Source: Quercus robur
Taxonomy: Eukaryota > Streptophyta > Magnoliopsida > Fagales > Fagaceae
Assembly: GCF_932294415.1 (NCBI RefSeq)
Contig: NC_065545.1
Location: forward strand, 19,410,857 to 19,474,856
Direction of reading: 5' to 3'
Length of the DNA: 64,000 bases
The translations under genes were made by a program, and so were the position numbers. Positions within the stretch are counted from its first letter, which is position 1, and each line of letters begins with the position of its first letter. Positions 1 through 12,185 of this stretch are shown here, piece after piece. The notes under the pieces are model-generated. The model saw only the letters and a list, made by a program, of their open reading frames with translations, searched no databases and was not told the DNA's origin.

Positions 1-456
1 TGCAAAGAGATACAGCACATCATGTGGAACAACACCATGTACAATGTGAGAAACCAAAGACTTCACCCACAAAGACTGATATGGTTCAAATTGACCGGCA
101 ATGAATATAATATGGCCTTAGAGACAGAAGATAGAAAAACAAGATTTGTGCATCCAATCCCAAATATTGGGAAAAGATTTGTAGAGGTAATGAAGCCAAC
201 AAACATATATCAATCCATTTCCATGAATTTAATTCAACACAAAAAGTGGATTATTAATTATTTAGTCAGTTATCAAAAAAAAAAAAAAAAAAATTTATTC
301 AGTTAACTGGTGTCACAGTATTGTGTGTGTGAATATATATATAGGAAACAAGCGTACACTTCAAACCAGAGAAACACATGCTAGACTACAAACTTCCACA
401 AAATTTTGAGAAACACATGCTACACTACAAACTCCAGACAATATGTATTTAATCAC
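1..456 (-). other. Left edge: start of PIEZO intron 10
   Basis: This stretch follows the donor site of PIEZO exon 10 on the minus strand (GT at 456-455). It is therefore intron, and the next exon must lie left of the window. Translating both strands shows no continuation of the channel. It holds a short A-tract near 276-293 and a near-duplicated phrase (GAAACACATGCTA) at 370-384 and 411-425. No gene is seen in it. Confidence 0.6.
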
Positions 457-3400
457 CTTCCGCTGTAGAGTTTTGATTTGAAGGTTGCCCATGCTCATCA
501 GACAAGCAGAGGAAAACAGAGTTGTTCACAAGATTACCCAGGGCAACTAAAATTCCAAGACAAAACTGTGCAAGCAGAAAGAATCCAGGTATGGGATAAT
601 GCCACAACCCAACCATCTCCCAAATTTCCATGTCCTGTATATGAATTAAAGAAATAAATTAAAACCATTGACCCTATCATAGGATAATCCATAGAAAAAT
701 TTAATCGCAAAAGAGAGGACTACCTTTCCAAGTTTCCAATTCAAGAAAGAAAATGCTACATTGAAAATGTATGTGCTAACAGCCCACAAGAGAATGAAGA
801 CAAGAAGCAGCCCATTCAACCGGTGCAAACGGAATAAGGAAGGGAAGGCATATCCAACGTAGCCAACATATGCAAGTAATCCAAATGCGCATAAACTTGC
901 AAAATGGAAACTCCAAAAAGATAGTGCAAACAAGGAAACCTGTCAAAATTCCCACTAGAGTTTTTATAAACAATTTGACATAACTAGACTCAAAATGCTT
1001 GTAGAAATTAAAATATCAAGCACAGTTGCACAAACATCAAAAGAGAAAATTAAAGTAGACTATATATCTTATAGTATGAGCATATTCAAGGAAGGAGATT
1101 TATACAATTTTTTTTCTTATAAATTATAAATTATTGCATTAAACCAAAAAAGAATTACATAAAAGAAACCAATAGAGTATACTGTTCGTATACCCAAAAG
1201 GATTTTTAGATCAAGTTACAAATGTAATGAGTCAATAAAATCACAACATTGTTTGAGGTCTACTTGTATCCAAAGACAGCCAATAAAACAAAGATCTGGC
1301 AAACTAAGATTTTAAGTCTCGATGTAGATAATTCATAGTCTTCAAGCATCATCCTATTTCTCTCCCACTAAACACTCCATAATAAGCAAAGAGGAATAGC
1401 ATTCCAAACTCCACTCTCAGATGCCTTTGAACTCTGTCACCAACACTTAAGCCTCCCTTTCACTGTCTAAAGCATCATCCACTCTCACCCAAAAACTACA
1501 ATGAAATCCCATAATTCCATCGCCATAGGCAATTGAATAGCAAATTATCCACATTTTCAAAACTTATCCACCTACTAGCAGAGATGGTGGCAGGTTAGTT
1601 GCTGGCAGCTTTGGATCCAACGTGTTTTTCTTTTTTATTGCTAAGTTACATGGTGGGTCTAGAACTAACAACCTCACTCTCCGCCCTGTTTTTACAGACT
1701 TAAGTGGTGCTATTTAAGAAACAACTCACCAGCAGTTTTGGATCCAAAGTTGTTAAGAACTCATTCCATTTTTTTTTTTTCTTTGGTAGTTACTAGGGGA
1801 GGGCAGATTTGATTCCTATACATCTTTGTTGAAACACTAGGAGGTACTAGTTGAGCTACAAGGCTTTTGGCACAAAGAATTCCTTCCTTTCAATAGGAGC
1901 AAACCCAAAAGCATTCAGATTCAAATAATAAAAATATAGTAAAAATATAATATCAGGAAAAAAAAAAAATCATACAAATAATTGCAAAGAACTACACCAA
2001 TTAAATTCAGGCAGGATTTACTTCTATCTCATACAACCAAATAATTTTCCTTTTAAATTCCACTGTTCTTTTATGTTATCTATGTTCATGTTTATTTTCC
2101 TTAATCATTACTCCTTTAAGAATATTGTGCCTGATTTTCATATCCACCTTATTAAATAAAATATAAAATTGAATTGAAAGCTCTTTTTTTTTCTTTTTTT
2201 TATAATTCAATAGTCGGGGGAGGGGGGACTGGACATCTACGATGGAAACACTAGAAAAGTACCAATTGAGCTACAAAAATCTTGGCATAAAATTGCATTG
2301 AAAGCTGACTTGCATAAGTGGGAGATATCTATATTGTTTTTCAAACTAAACAAATACCATATACCACGTGTTTGCTTAGAGCAACAGATTCACAACTGCA
2401 TTATTATTACCATCAAAATTGGTTATAAGAATGGGTCAGCATCCAGTGCCATGCTTATTAGGCATCATAAATTTCATTTAGCTAAGGGAAACATACTAAT
2501 CTCACAAGACCGTTACAACACATTGTTTATGTTTATATACCGGGAAGCCGTACGTGAAAAAGTTGATACTAAATGTCCGAAACACTGCTCCCCTCAATAA
2601 AACATTGGTGTGCTTTACACCGGATCTGCAAATCATTGAAACAATCCAGTAAGCTTTTAAGCATCAAACCATTTATGAAGTTGAAACATCCTCCAAAATG
2701 GAGTAACAGAAGAACTTCAAATTCAGCAAAGCCTCATTAAATCCAAATAGGAAATTTTCTTCTTTTTTATTTTATTTTTATAAGAAATCCAAATAGGAAA
2801 TTTTCAACATTATGAATGATGCAACAGATCAGCAATTAAGCAGGGGAAAAAAAATCCTGTTAGATAAGCATAATGAAGCAGATTTATCGCAGTATTTATT
2901 GTCTGGTTTTTTCAACCTTTGGTAAAATGCATAATTGGCCTTAGGTGTCAAACACTATATTGATCAATATTAGACCTGCAGACCTCATGAAAAATAGATT
3001 CCAACATTTAATGAGTAAAAATACTTAAATAACTAAAGCGAATTTGAGCAGATTTAACATAAAATTGATAAAGCTAACGAACATTCCTTGAATTATCCAT
3101 GCAGAAGAATGGCATTTTATCAGCATTAAGGGAAAGGGAAAGGAGGTGATCAACTCATGAACTTTTTTTGTAATCTCTCATCAAAGATACTCTCGTATCC
3201 CTCAGGGATCTAGGCATGCAAAATTTCTTCCCCATGCATCCGAAAATTGTATCAGAGGTGGAATAGCCAATAAGTTACTCATAGTGTTAATAGTAGGCTT
3301 CATCCAATCTTCTCTTCAAAGACATTGCAAGAACACCCCTCAAAAATGTCAAAAAAAGGGATAACAAAACTAATGCCAGAAATCCAGTTGTTATTGTGCA

Positions 3401-6400
3401 AGTGTAACGGTGAATCAGTTGACCATCTATTTCTTCACTGTCCAATTGCTATGGATTTGCGGTCTATGATTTTGGGTTTATTTGGAGTAAGATGGGTTAT
3501 GCCGCAGTTTGTTGTGGGGCTCCTAGCTTGCTGGCAAGGCAGACTTGGTCGCCATAGAAATGGTTATATATGGTTAATTGTTCCCCATTGCTTAATGTGG
3601 TGTCTTTGGAGGGAAAAAAATAGTAGGTGTTTTGAAGATAATGAGAGACCCATACCAGATCTCAAGCTTTTTTTCTTTAGAACTGTATTAGATTGGTTGG
3701 CTACTTTGCAAAACCAATCATTCTCTTCCTTTCTTGATTTTCTTGATTCTTGTAATTTTTGTCGACCCCCTGTACACTCCTTGTGAACTAGGGTGTCCCT
3801 TTTTTTGATATCAATAAAACTTATTACTTATCAAGAAAAATGCCAGAAATCTAGTCAAACACATTAGATTTTATGTAAAGTAATTAGATAGTTGTAATCT
3901 TGTAATTAAAAATAACAACGACTATCTTGTGAGCATAGAACATAAAATAATTGAAAGGGGAGGTTTGTTATTAAACAGACAAAAACTTTCCAAGTTTATT
4001 ACCTGGATTCACGAATAAAAAATGAATGCTTTGAGGGAAGAAGTTGCTCTGTCAAGTTACTTTCTCCCATGGACATAATATAATCCATTTCCTCCAGATC
4101 ACATTTAATACAAGATAGCTGCATCAGAGAAAAGAAATGGTTGAAAAAGAATCAAACATAATACAATGCAAAAGGCAACAACCAGGAGAAAAATGGCAAA
4201 GTAAATGAAAAAGGATAAAGAAAAAAACATCAACAAAAATATATGGACAAAAGGTAATATAACCATATGTTAGTAAGCTTTTTATTGAAAATTGTATAGG
4301 ACTTGTTTGGGTGGCTACACGTAAGTTGGAACTGAACCATGTTCTTGCAAGGAAAACATTTGGATGGCCAATATCCAGATTCCACATCATTCAGAATGAC
4401 ATGCAACATCATGTCAAAATTTCCACCGTAAGGAGGTGTTATTGCAAAATTGCATCCATCTTCTAAAGTAGATACATTATTGAGGGCGCCTCACTCATCT
4501 ACATGACGGCTCTCCTTTTTTTTTTTCTTTTTTTTTTTTTTGATAGGTAAGAAAAAATATTATTAAAGGACTACTTTATGCAAAACAGCCAATCATAACA
4601 AAAAAATAAAAAACTAAAACACAAAAAACTATATACAAAAGAGAAGTGAATCTACAAACATCAGGGGAGATTCACTAGATGTGAGTCCCCAAACCCGAGA
4701 CCAATCAAATAAGGAACCAACAAAGAATGCAAGCAGGTGATTATTTGAACTCTCCACATCCTCAAAAGTACAACTATGCTCCCTCCAAATACACCACATC
4801 AAGCCTAACAGGATCAAATTCCATATGTTGGACAAGTGTTTCCCCCAACCAATTCTTCCATCCAAAAGCAGATCTATCTCCTTTTATTCTACTCATTCGA
4901 CAAAACTCCTAAGCACATCACCCACAGGCATATGCCTAAATATGCAGGCTCCATGGACAGTAATTCAGCTCTAAATTTGATATGACACACTACTCACTCT
5001 TTAACATCAACTCTCTTTATCCTTTTACTGTCATTGTCTAGTTTAATTTCAATAGTAAAGTTGACCATATGCAAGTACATCTTGACTTCAACTATTCACC
5101 ATCCCTATAGCTGTGGCTGACAGATTAGAGCGTATTCAAAGGAATTTCTTGTGGGGGTCTTCGGAGGAGTGTTTTAAAAATTCTTTGGTGGCTTGGGAGA
5201 AGGTGTGTTCACCTCTAGAGATGGGTGGTTTGGGGGTTAGGAAGTTAGGTCACTTCAACGAAGCTCTATTAGGGAAATGGTTATGGAGGTTTGGCCAAGA
5301 AGGAACTGGTCTTTGGTGGAGGGTTATTGCCATCAAATATGGCGAGAATCAAGGGGGGTGGAATACTAAAGATTGTAGAAGGGCACACGGGTGTGGCCTT
5401 TGGCATGGTATTAATGTCGGTTGGGAGAGGTTCTCCAAACACTTAGCTTTTGTGGTGCGTGATGGTTCCCGTATTCGTTTTTGGCATGATAGGTGGGTTG
5501 GATATTTCTCTCTTAAAATGCTCTATCCTCAGTTATTTGCGTGTTCTAGTGACAAGGAAGCCTGTATTTCTGACTTGTTAGATCATTAGGAGGATGCGAG
5601 TAGTAGATGTTGGAATGTGAGATTTTATAGGAATTTTCATGAGAGGGAATTTGAGGCTGCCTTCTCTTTCCTAGAACTCATTCAGTCTCAAATCCCACGA
5701 GGTATTGGGTGGGATAAACCCCATTGGTGTCTTAGTAGGAACGGTAAGTTTGATACTCAGTCCTTCTATCTTAAGATCAGGGGTACAGCTCCTTCTCACT
5801 TCCCATGGAAGGGGATTTGGAAAGTCAAGGTACCTAGTAGGGTGGCTTTCTTCTTGTGAACCGCAACACATGGCCGGATCCTTACCTTGGAGAATCTCCG
5901 GGGCCTCCATTTGGCGAATAGGTGTTGTATGTGTTGTTGTTCTGCGGAATCTGTGGACCATCTTCTCATTCACTGTCCGGTAGCTTATGCTTTATGGGTG
6001 CAAATGTTACAAGCTTTTGGGATTCAATGGGTCATGCCGGGTTCTGTGGTGAGTTTGGTGTCTTGTTGGAGTTATGGGTTGGGAAATCATGCTTCAGACG
6101 TATGGAATATGGTTCCTGGTTGTTTGATGTGGGTTGTTTGGTTGGAAAGAAACTGGCGCTCTTTTGAGGCTCTGGAGAGAACGCTAGATTAGTTACAAGC
6201 GCTCAGCCGAAATACTCTTTTTGAATGGGCTAAGTGCTGGGGTTATTCAAACTGTTCTTCTGCTTTGGAATTCTTTTCTACCCTTAGTTGTGCCTCTTAA
6301 GTTGCTTTTCTTATTCTGTTTTCAGTTCTTTTTGTTTGCTGTTTTTTGTGTTCACCATCATGAACACTTGTAATGGCTGTTTGCGTTTTTCTTGTTGAAT

Positions 6401-9400
6401 AAAAGTCCCATTACTTATCAAAAAAAAAAAACTATTCACAAAGTATGCTCCAACATTCCAATGGGTTCATGCCTTTTTTTTTTTTTTTGGAATGCTGGCA
6501 CACTTTGTCCCCAAACCTTTAATTTTGTCAAAAGAATTACACACAGAAAAAAGCTCATGATTGGTTATAATAGGTTACCACATGATAACTTAGAGAGAAA
6601 ATTTGAGATTTATTCATGATTTCCCTGATTGAGAGTTTGAATGGGTGGATTAACGAATATATTTATTATACTCTAATCTTACTTTACCTGGAGATATTGA
6701 TAAATTCAATATGATACACTACTCCACTCTAGTCTAACTACAACTCTCTTTATTGTCTAATTTACTTTTAATAGCAGAGCTGACCATATGCAAGTATATC
6801 TTGACTTCAACTATTCTAAGTGTGCCCCAACGTGCCAATGGGTCATGCCTTGTTGTTAATACTTCAAAAGAATTGAAGATAGAGTAAAGCTCATGATTAG
6901 TAGAAATAGGTTGCCACATGACAACCTAGAGACTAAATTTGAGATTTATTTGAAATTTCCATGAATGAGAGTTGGAATGTGTGGATTACCTAATGGATTC
7001 ATTATACTCTAATTTAAATTTTGCTAGAGATATTGACTAGTGAAAAATATATGATCTCTTTTATAAAATACGAATCCAGTGATAATTTACATCCAGGAAG
7101 AAACTAATGCCACAAGGAGAGATTAAAATATAATTGACTCGTAGAACCTCAATCGCAGAGAAGATGTTAGTAAGTAATTCTACTAGTATTGTGATGCTAA
7201 CTTTAAACAGAGTTGGCTACCAGATAGTTGTGAAACAGAGCATACCATGATGTAGAAAAGTATAAGGGAAAGGCAAGAACATATTTCAGGCCACTCAGAA
7301 TTTGCAGATACTTTAAACAGACCAATGAAATCAGCTATCCGTTGAAACATATTTGGGAACACAATAGGGAGCTGATACACATACAGCAGGGCAATATTGA
7401 AGCCAGCATACAGCTGAAGAGGCCTCCACCACCTTCAAGACCATATGTAAAACTATTAGGGACAAATTGGACAAAAAACTGACCAAGAGAGAAAGATTAA
7501 CAATATTGGCCAGTGAACATTAAATTTTTTTTTTTTTTTATAAGTACCTGAAAAGTCCTAGAAAATTGCTTGTTAAAGACCAATCCACAAGACCAACACA
7601 GCTTCCAATAAAAAATGGTAGAGAAATCCATGAGGGATGGCTAATTCCCACAACCAGCTGAATGGCAGGCAACAGCAAACACGATGCCACCCTAAGACGA
7701 GAACCTTCCATGTTGCAAAAAAAATAAATAAATAATTATTTGCGATAGCACATGATCAGGAGTTCTCTTGTTTGTTGAGAATGTAACTGAAAGCAATTAT
7801 ACAGCTAGGGTATATTAATATACCAGACATGCAGTCCTATTAAATTTCCATATCTAATGTTGTATGTACTATATTACTTAAGTAGCTTGATCTTTAAATG
7901 CAAATCCACTTTAGATACAACTTAAAAATTGAACTGAAAGAATGGTGAAAATAACTTCCCAGTAAAAAGATAGGAAAAAAAAAAACAATAATAGCTAAGC
8001 ATCAAATATCAAATTTCCATCCAAATCCACACACAATGACACTTTCACGAAAAAGTGATGAAAATTTTTTTTTGATTAAACACATAAATTCTAAGAGGCA
8101 AAGGAGCATTCTAGAAATTCTGGGATTCAGTTCAAAATCCTGCCAGAAAGCAAATCCCAGCCCTACAACTGGTTGAAGCAGACAAGTATATATATATATA
8201 TACTGGTCCATTCAGACAAGCATCAAGATGATTTAACCAGAAATTTCAAAACAGCACCTACACAATAGAAAGATGGATTAACATGAAAACAAGGGTAGAT
8301 GACAAAATTAAAGGTACAAAAGATTACTCATTACTGAGATGACTTTTTTCCTGAAGGAAAATAAGCACTATGAGAAACCTTCCAATGTCCTCTAAAAAAC
8401 CAAGTCCAAGATTTATAAACTGATAACATTAAAGAAAAATAAAAATCAAGTGCTACATCAAGCTAAAAAGGGAGAATGTCATGAGACAGCCATTTAGCCC
8501 AAGATTTCTTAGACAACCCTTGGAGATCGATCCTACCAGATATCTGCCTAATCAAATAGGAGAGAATGCAAGCTTCTCTAAGACAAAGTCAACCCCATAT
8601 GATAAGATATTTAGGGGTCTTGAAGTATGCCCATCATTTTAAATACGTGGACATCCTAAATAACTAAAGCCAAACTAACCTATACAAATTTTGCTTTAGT
8701 TCATTTTTCACACTATCTCTCCCCTAACCTTTGCTTTTTAATCTTGACAGAATTGTGGAACCTTTCACCCATTATATGATAAAGAACCTTTTTTTACCCA
8801 TTACAATAGCAACCAACTTTTGTCACCATGAACAACAGTTTGATTGCTCTTGAATAATTCCTAAGTGTACCATGTTCACCTAACAATAAGACATCGGATT
8901 CTACAAACTTGCAATTAAAATGTAATGATTGATAGTGAAAATTAAATAAAATGGAAGAACAAATAACTTGCATAAAAATTTGGGACATAGTGGTCTACTC
9001 ACAAACCTAATTGTTCAATAAATGACAAGAAATGACCCCAACAAGAAGCACGCCATGGAACCAGACCAAATCTATTCCCGTATATATCAACTAAAGCAAC
9101 AAAAACCGCTATTAGTTGTACAATCAAGAAATAAATTACAGAGGGAGATTTCCAGGTATGAACTCTGCATAAGCATACAACAGGGAAAAAGTATCAGTTT
9201 TTGCAGAAGAAATTGAGGGAAAGGAAAAACTAAAAAGAAAAAAGATCAACTCTTACGTTGTGAATCCAATCAGTTTTGCCCACCAAGCTTCTGCTATACT
9301 CCATTTATTTCCCTCAACAGCCCATATAACAAGAAACGTTACTTGAGAAAGAATGACAAGCAAGGAAAAGATGATAATGGGCCATAATAACAAAAATCGC

Positions 9401-10553
9401 CTGCGAAATTGAAACCCTACCCCCAAAAAAAGCAAGTGTTAGTAGTATTAATATAATAATAGCATAATAAGCTAAATTATAGCATTCAATGCAAAAGCAA
9501 GCAGCATTGTGCAGCCAAACCTAAGCACTGAGTAATTCTATATCAAGAGGGAACTTATCAATGATATGGCATGAATAAAGGCACAACAAGTAGGATTTAA
9601 AATGCATTGCATATTTCCTTGTATTCCTTCTCAAATAATGTAAGCTATATTATATCTTTCCCGATGATTCCAGCTCCTTTCTAACAAAAGCTCCACCAAC
9701 CCCATCGTCAACCCCAACCCAAGAAAAAGATTCCAAATGATAAACATCATGCAAGCATAATTGCACATGGCATGCAAAGTACAGTAAAACAATAATAGTA
9801 TACAATTCAATCTGCTAAACTACATACAGAAGCTTACCTATTTTCGGTGCATTGTATTGAAGCAGAAGGAAAGCTATCAAATCAAGTAGAGAGATCAAAC
9901 TCCAGTTAATTACAGCAGCTGCAACAAATATAGGGAAAGATTTAAAATCAATGACTTGCATCAAGCAAAGTAAACATATACAATTTTGTCTCTGTATACT
10001 GAAAGCAAACAGCATTATGACAAAAGCAACTCGCTGATGAAGCTAATAAAGTAATTTACACATTGCTGCATAATGTATGTCTGTGAGTGCAAGCTTTCTG
10101 CCTGTAGCACCTACTACTAAGAGAATGTGATATTGTTCCTCTCCCTAAGACTACGAGCCAACAATTCAAACTAACCCCATATAGAAATTTCATAAATTGT
10201 AAGACACAATGGCAACTTACAAGCAATACAAACACGGTATATATTTAATTCAAAATGGGTCCATTCAAATTGCCAAAGAAAACACGTTACTTTAGTAGTT
10301 ATAGCTCAAACCAATTATAGTTTCTGATTGCAATTCAATTCTACCACCTAGTTCATTTCAATAGCAAAGTACTAATAGTGAAATCAAGTTCACTCACTAC
10401 AAATAATCTTCCTATCACACAAATAAGCAGCTATAAATAATAGTACAAATAAACCAAAAAAAAAAAAAAATAGAAACATTCCAGGGACAATTGCAAAAGC
10501 ATACCTGTTAGGAGCAACAGAGGCAATACAAACCCACCAAGAAAGCGACCCAT
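457..10553 (-). CDS. PIEZO: PIEZO-type mechanosensitive ion channel, N-terminal 462 residues (partial)
   Basis: Ten minus-strand exons read through in a single phase: 10553-10505, 9918-9838, 9416-9257, 9164-9007, 7704-7548, 7432-7246, 4118-4003, 2625-2541, 939-724 and 634-457. All have GT donors and AG acceptors, and codons split at junctions rejoin correctly (for example Gly at exons 2/3 and Arg at exons 7/8). The product starts MGRFLGGFVLPLLLLT and matches the plant PIEZO N-terminus throughout. Examples are RRRFLLLWP, PSWISLPFFIGSC, FFTYGFPVSLFALSFWSFHF and LLLVFILLWAVSTYIFNVAF. These are the membrane helices of the outer blade. PIEZO proteins are very large (well over 2000 residues) force-gated cation channels. 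The cap, pore and C-terminus lie beyond the left edge, so integrity of the gene cannot be judged. The start is the first ATG of exon 1. Introns 6 to 8 are swollen by retrotransposons, all of them outside splice sites. No stop or frameshift is seen in the visible part. Confidence 0.95.
1769..1875 (-). mobile_element. SINE-like tRNA-derived insertion in PIEZO intron 8
   Basis: Read on the minus strand, this begins with a tRNA-like head (TAGCTCAACTAGTACC, like a Pol III A box) and ends in an A-rich tail, seen as poly-T at about 1769-1780 on plus. Imperfect flanking repeats (AAGAACTCATTCC against AAGAATTCCTTCC) suggest a target duplication. The same head occurs in the SINE at 2183-2286. A weaker relative may lie at about 1625-1715. 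The family name is not known to me. Confidence 0.55.
2183..2286 (-). mobile_element. SINE insertion with 20-bp target duplication, PIEZO intron 8
   Basis: On the minus strand it has the head TTGTAGCTCAATTGGTAC (A-box-like) and an A-rich tail (poly-T near 2183-2200 on plus). It is flanked by a 20-bp repeat at 2163-2182 and 2287-2306 that differs at one base. Long target duplications and an A-tail are hallmarks of LINE-driven retroposition. It lies between PIEZO exons 8 and 9 and leaves both splice sites intact. Confidence 0.75.
3389..3838 (+). mobile_element. 5'-truncated LINE (RVT zinc-binding end) with 17-bp target duplication
   Basis: An open frame encodes only the end of a plant LINE reverse-transcriptase protein. 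The zinc-binding (zf-RVT) pattern is visible as CKCNGESVDHLFLHC, followed by MWCLWREKNSRCFED, a stop at 3784-3786, and a 3' tail ending AATAAAACTTATTACTTATC plus a short A-run. The insertion is bounded by AATGCCAGAAATC[C/T]AGT at 3372-3388 and 3839-3855, a 17-bp target duplication with one mismatch. The open frame starts upstream, at 3325, in target DNA, so the first residues are not LINE. It lies in PIEZO intron 7, antisense to the gene. The good frame suggests a fairly recent insertion. Confidence 0.9.
4510..4950 (-). mobile_element. 5'-truncated LINE fragment, minus strand, PIEZO intron 6
   Basis: Minus-strand translation gives the LINE C-terminal pattern GKHLSNIWNLILLGLMWCIW followed by FEDVESSNNHLLAFFVGSLF, with the stop near 4629. 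The 3' tail on minus reads TAATATTTTTTCTTACCTATC plus poly-A (poly-T at 4517-4541). This is the same 3' end type as the LINEs at 3389 and 5100, so all three belong to one family. Upstream codons (MPVGDVL) suggest the element reaches about 4950, with stops in that part. I could not find a convincing target duplication, so the ends are approximate. Confidence 0.75.
4971..7040. repeat. Tandem duplication of a ~350-bp unit, first copy split by a LINE
   Basis: Unit A is 4971-5099 joined to 6430-6700; unit B is 6701-7040. Shared text includes CCATATGCAAGTA[C/T]ATCTTG and, farther on, AAAGCTCATGATT and TTTGAGATTTATT. The two units abut head to tail at about 6700, where both begin at the phrase GATATGA/ATATGAT-ACACTACT. 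The 1.33-kb LINE sits only in unit A. A 12-nt or longer T-run at 6475-6491 is also private to unit A. All of this is within PIEZO intron 6. Confidence 0.8.
5100..6429 (+). mobile_element. 5'-truncated LINE, RT C-terminus plus zinc-binding domain, 10-bp target duplication
   Basis: The translated region covers the last third of a plant LINE ORF2: RIQRNFLWG, WEKVCSPLEMGGLGVR, NEALLGKWLWRF, then FWHDRWVG, VPSRVAFFL and the zinc-binding block CCMCCCSAESVDHLLIHC, ending near 6190 and then 6300. It is broken by an in-frame stop at 5587-5589, by a frame change near 5857-5880, and by another stop at 6190-6192. The tail is AATAAAAGTCCCATTACTTATC plus A-run. The target duplication AACTATTCAC lies at 5090-5099 and 6430-6439. 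It is non-functional because RT and endonuclease are missing. Confidence 0.9.
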
Positions 10554-12185
10554 GAGAACAACTTTCTACCAATACAAATCACTGCAATTCCATCACCTTC
10601 TCATCAAATTTCACAAATCCGTTAATGGGTTTTCAAATTTCAGCCAAATCAAGAAAACCCATTTCAGGAAACTCCAAATCCCCCTAGAAATCACCAATTT
10701 TGGAACCCCAAAATATGAACTTTTTCTTCTCTCTTTCTCTCTGTGTGTTAAACAGAATTTAGTTTATCTAGGTGTGTGTTTTTCTAAAATCGCGGTAAAA
10801 ATTTCAATAATCTGTATCAAAAGCACGTGAATAACTGAACTAATTAAAGAAAATATTTTCTGTAACTACTGGTCCAAACTGAAAGTCACAGATAAGAATT
10901 GCAAAAAAAACAGAACAATATTTGAAAAAAAAAACCTTTGGAAAAGTTAATATGTTTTTTTTCAAAAAGAAAAAGTTTAGAGGCTGTTTAACAATGATGT
11001 GCTGGTAAGTTTGTTTGTATTTTTTAGAAATGTAGGTGAAAAAAATGCATAAATAGGCTTATAATATTATTTAAAAATTGAAGAAAAAAAAATGTATTTA
11101 AATACAAGTAACAAACGGTGCTTAATGTTTAGAGCTTGGACTAATGTGGAACGTTGGAATATTGGGATTTTTGTTTAATAATATATGCTGTTGCTTTACA
11201 GGTTACCCAAATGAGACGTTGCGTGATTTAAATGGTGAAAGATGTGCACTTTTGGCAGGAGGGTATAATGGTCAAAATCGATTGAAAGGTCTCTAATGGG
11301 ATTGAGCCTTGCGATGAATGAGCCAGTAAAAGGGCTTCTTTTTTTTTTTCTTACAATTGGAGGCAAAGAGGTGTCTCAAGTCTGACCTGCACCCGCCCAA
11401 ACCACCCAGGCCCAAACCGACAACAGGTCTACACGTGCAGAAACCGAAACTGACAGGTCGGCTAGCAGGTCTTCACATGAAAAACTGAGTCCAACCGACC
11501 CGTGAATAATCCTAGGCAAAGTAATAAATATCATACTCAAGGTTGATGGATATTATTCAGGAATCAAATATATACTATATATTATTTGTTTATTTATTTA
11601 TTAACATGTTTATAAATATATAATTTAAAATCCACCTATTTTAAAAGCCAAAATATTATCCTAAATACCATATACAGATATTCTTGTGTTAATTTGTAAA
11701 CCTAAAAAGGTAAAAATGATATGAAAAACAAGTAAGGAAATTTCATTTAATATAGTCAAAATTCTTAAAGCTCAATTTTATTTAAAAAAAAGAAAAAAAC
11801 AAAGGTTCCAATTATCATTTACCCTGTCATAACTATCAAAGTATCAAGTTATTGAGGTCCAAGTAAAGCCATATTTGGTAAGAAAATTTAAATACAAAAA
11901 AAAAAAAAAAAAAACCCATAAAATAAAGTTCTACACTTGAATTTATTGTTTGACAGCTTTGACTTTAGTGAATGATTATAAATACAGTTTTTAGAAATTG
12001 TATCCTATTTTCTTTGTTCAAAACAAGATTCTCAAAAAAATTAAATAAAAAATTATTTTGAAAACACTTAAGAGGATGCTTTCAACTTTCAAGACACAAA
12101 AAAAATATTTTTAATGACATAGTTGTAAATAAATTGAAAATAGTAGAACAATATATTTGGAGAAATTCTTCTATTTCTTAATTAA
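10554..12185. other. PIEZO 5' flank and repetitive intergenic DNA
   Basis: Bases 10554-10860 should hold the PIEZO 5' UTR and promoter (minus strand); a CT-rich stretch lies at 10725-10745. At about 10980-11130 is a MITE-like piece bounded by GAGGCTGTTTAACA and AACGGTGCTT. At 11370-11520 is a GC-rich stretch with repeated GACAGGTC/CAGGTC words, probably transposon-derived. The rest is A/T-rich with no coding pattern. Confidence 0.45.

Noticed and set aside
1..310. 94-codon frame at the left edge as PIEZO continuation
   Set aside because: It is on the plus strand and the minus-strand reading does not match the expected next PIEZO segment; treated as intron.
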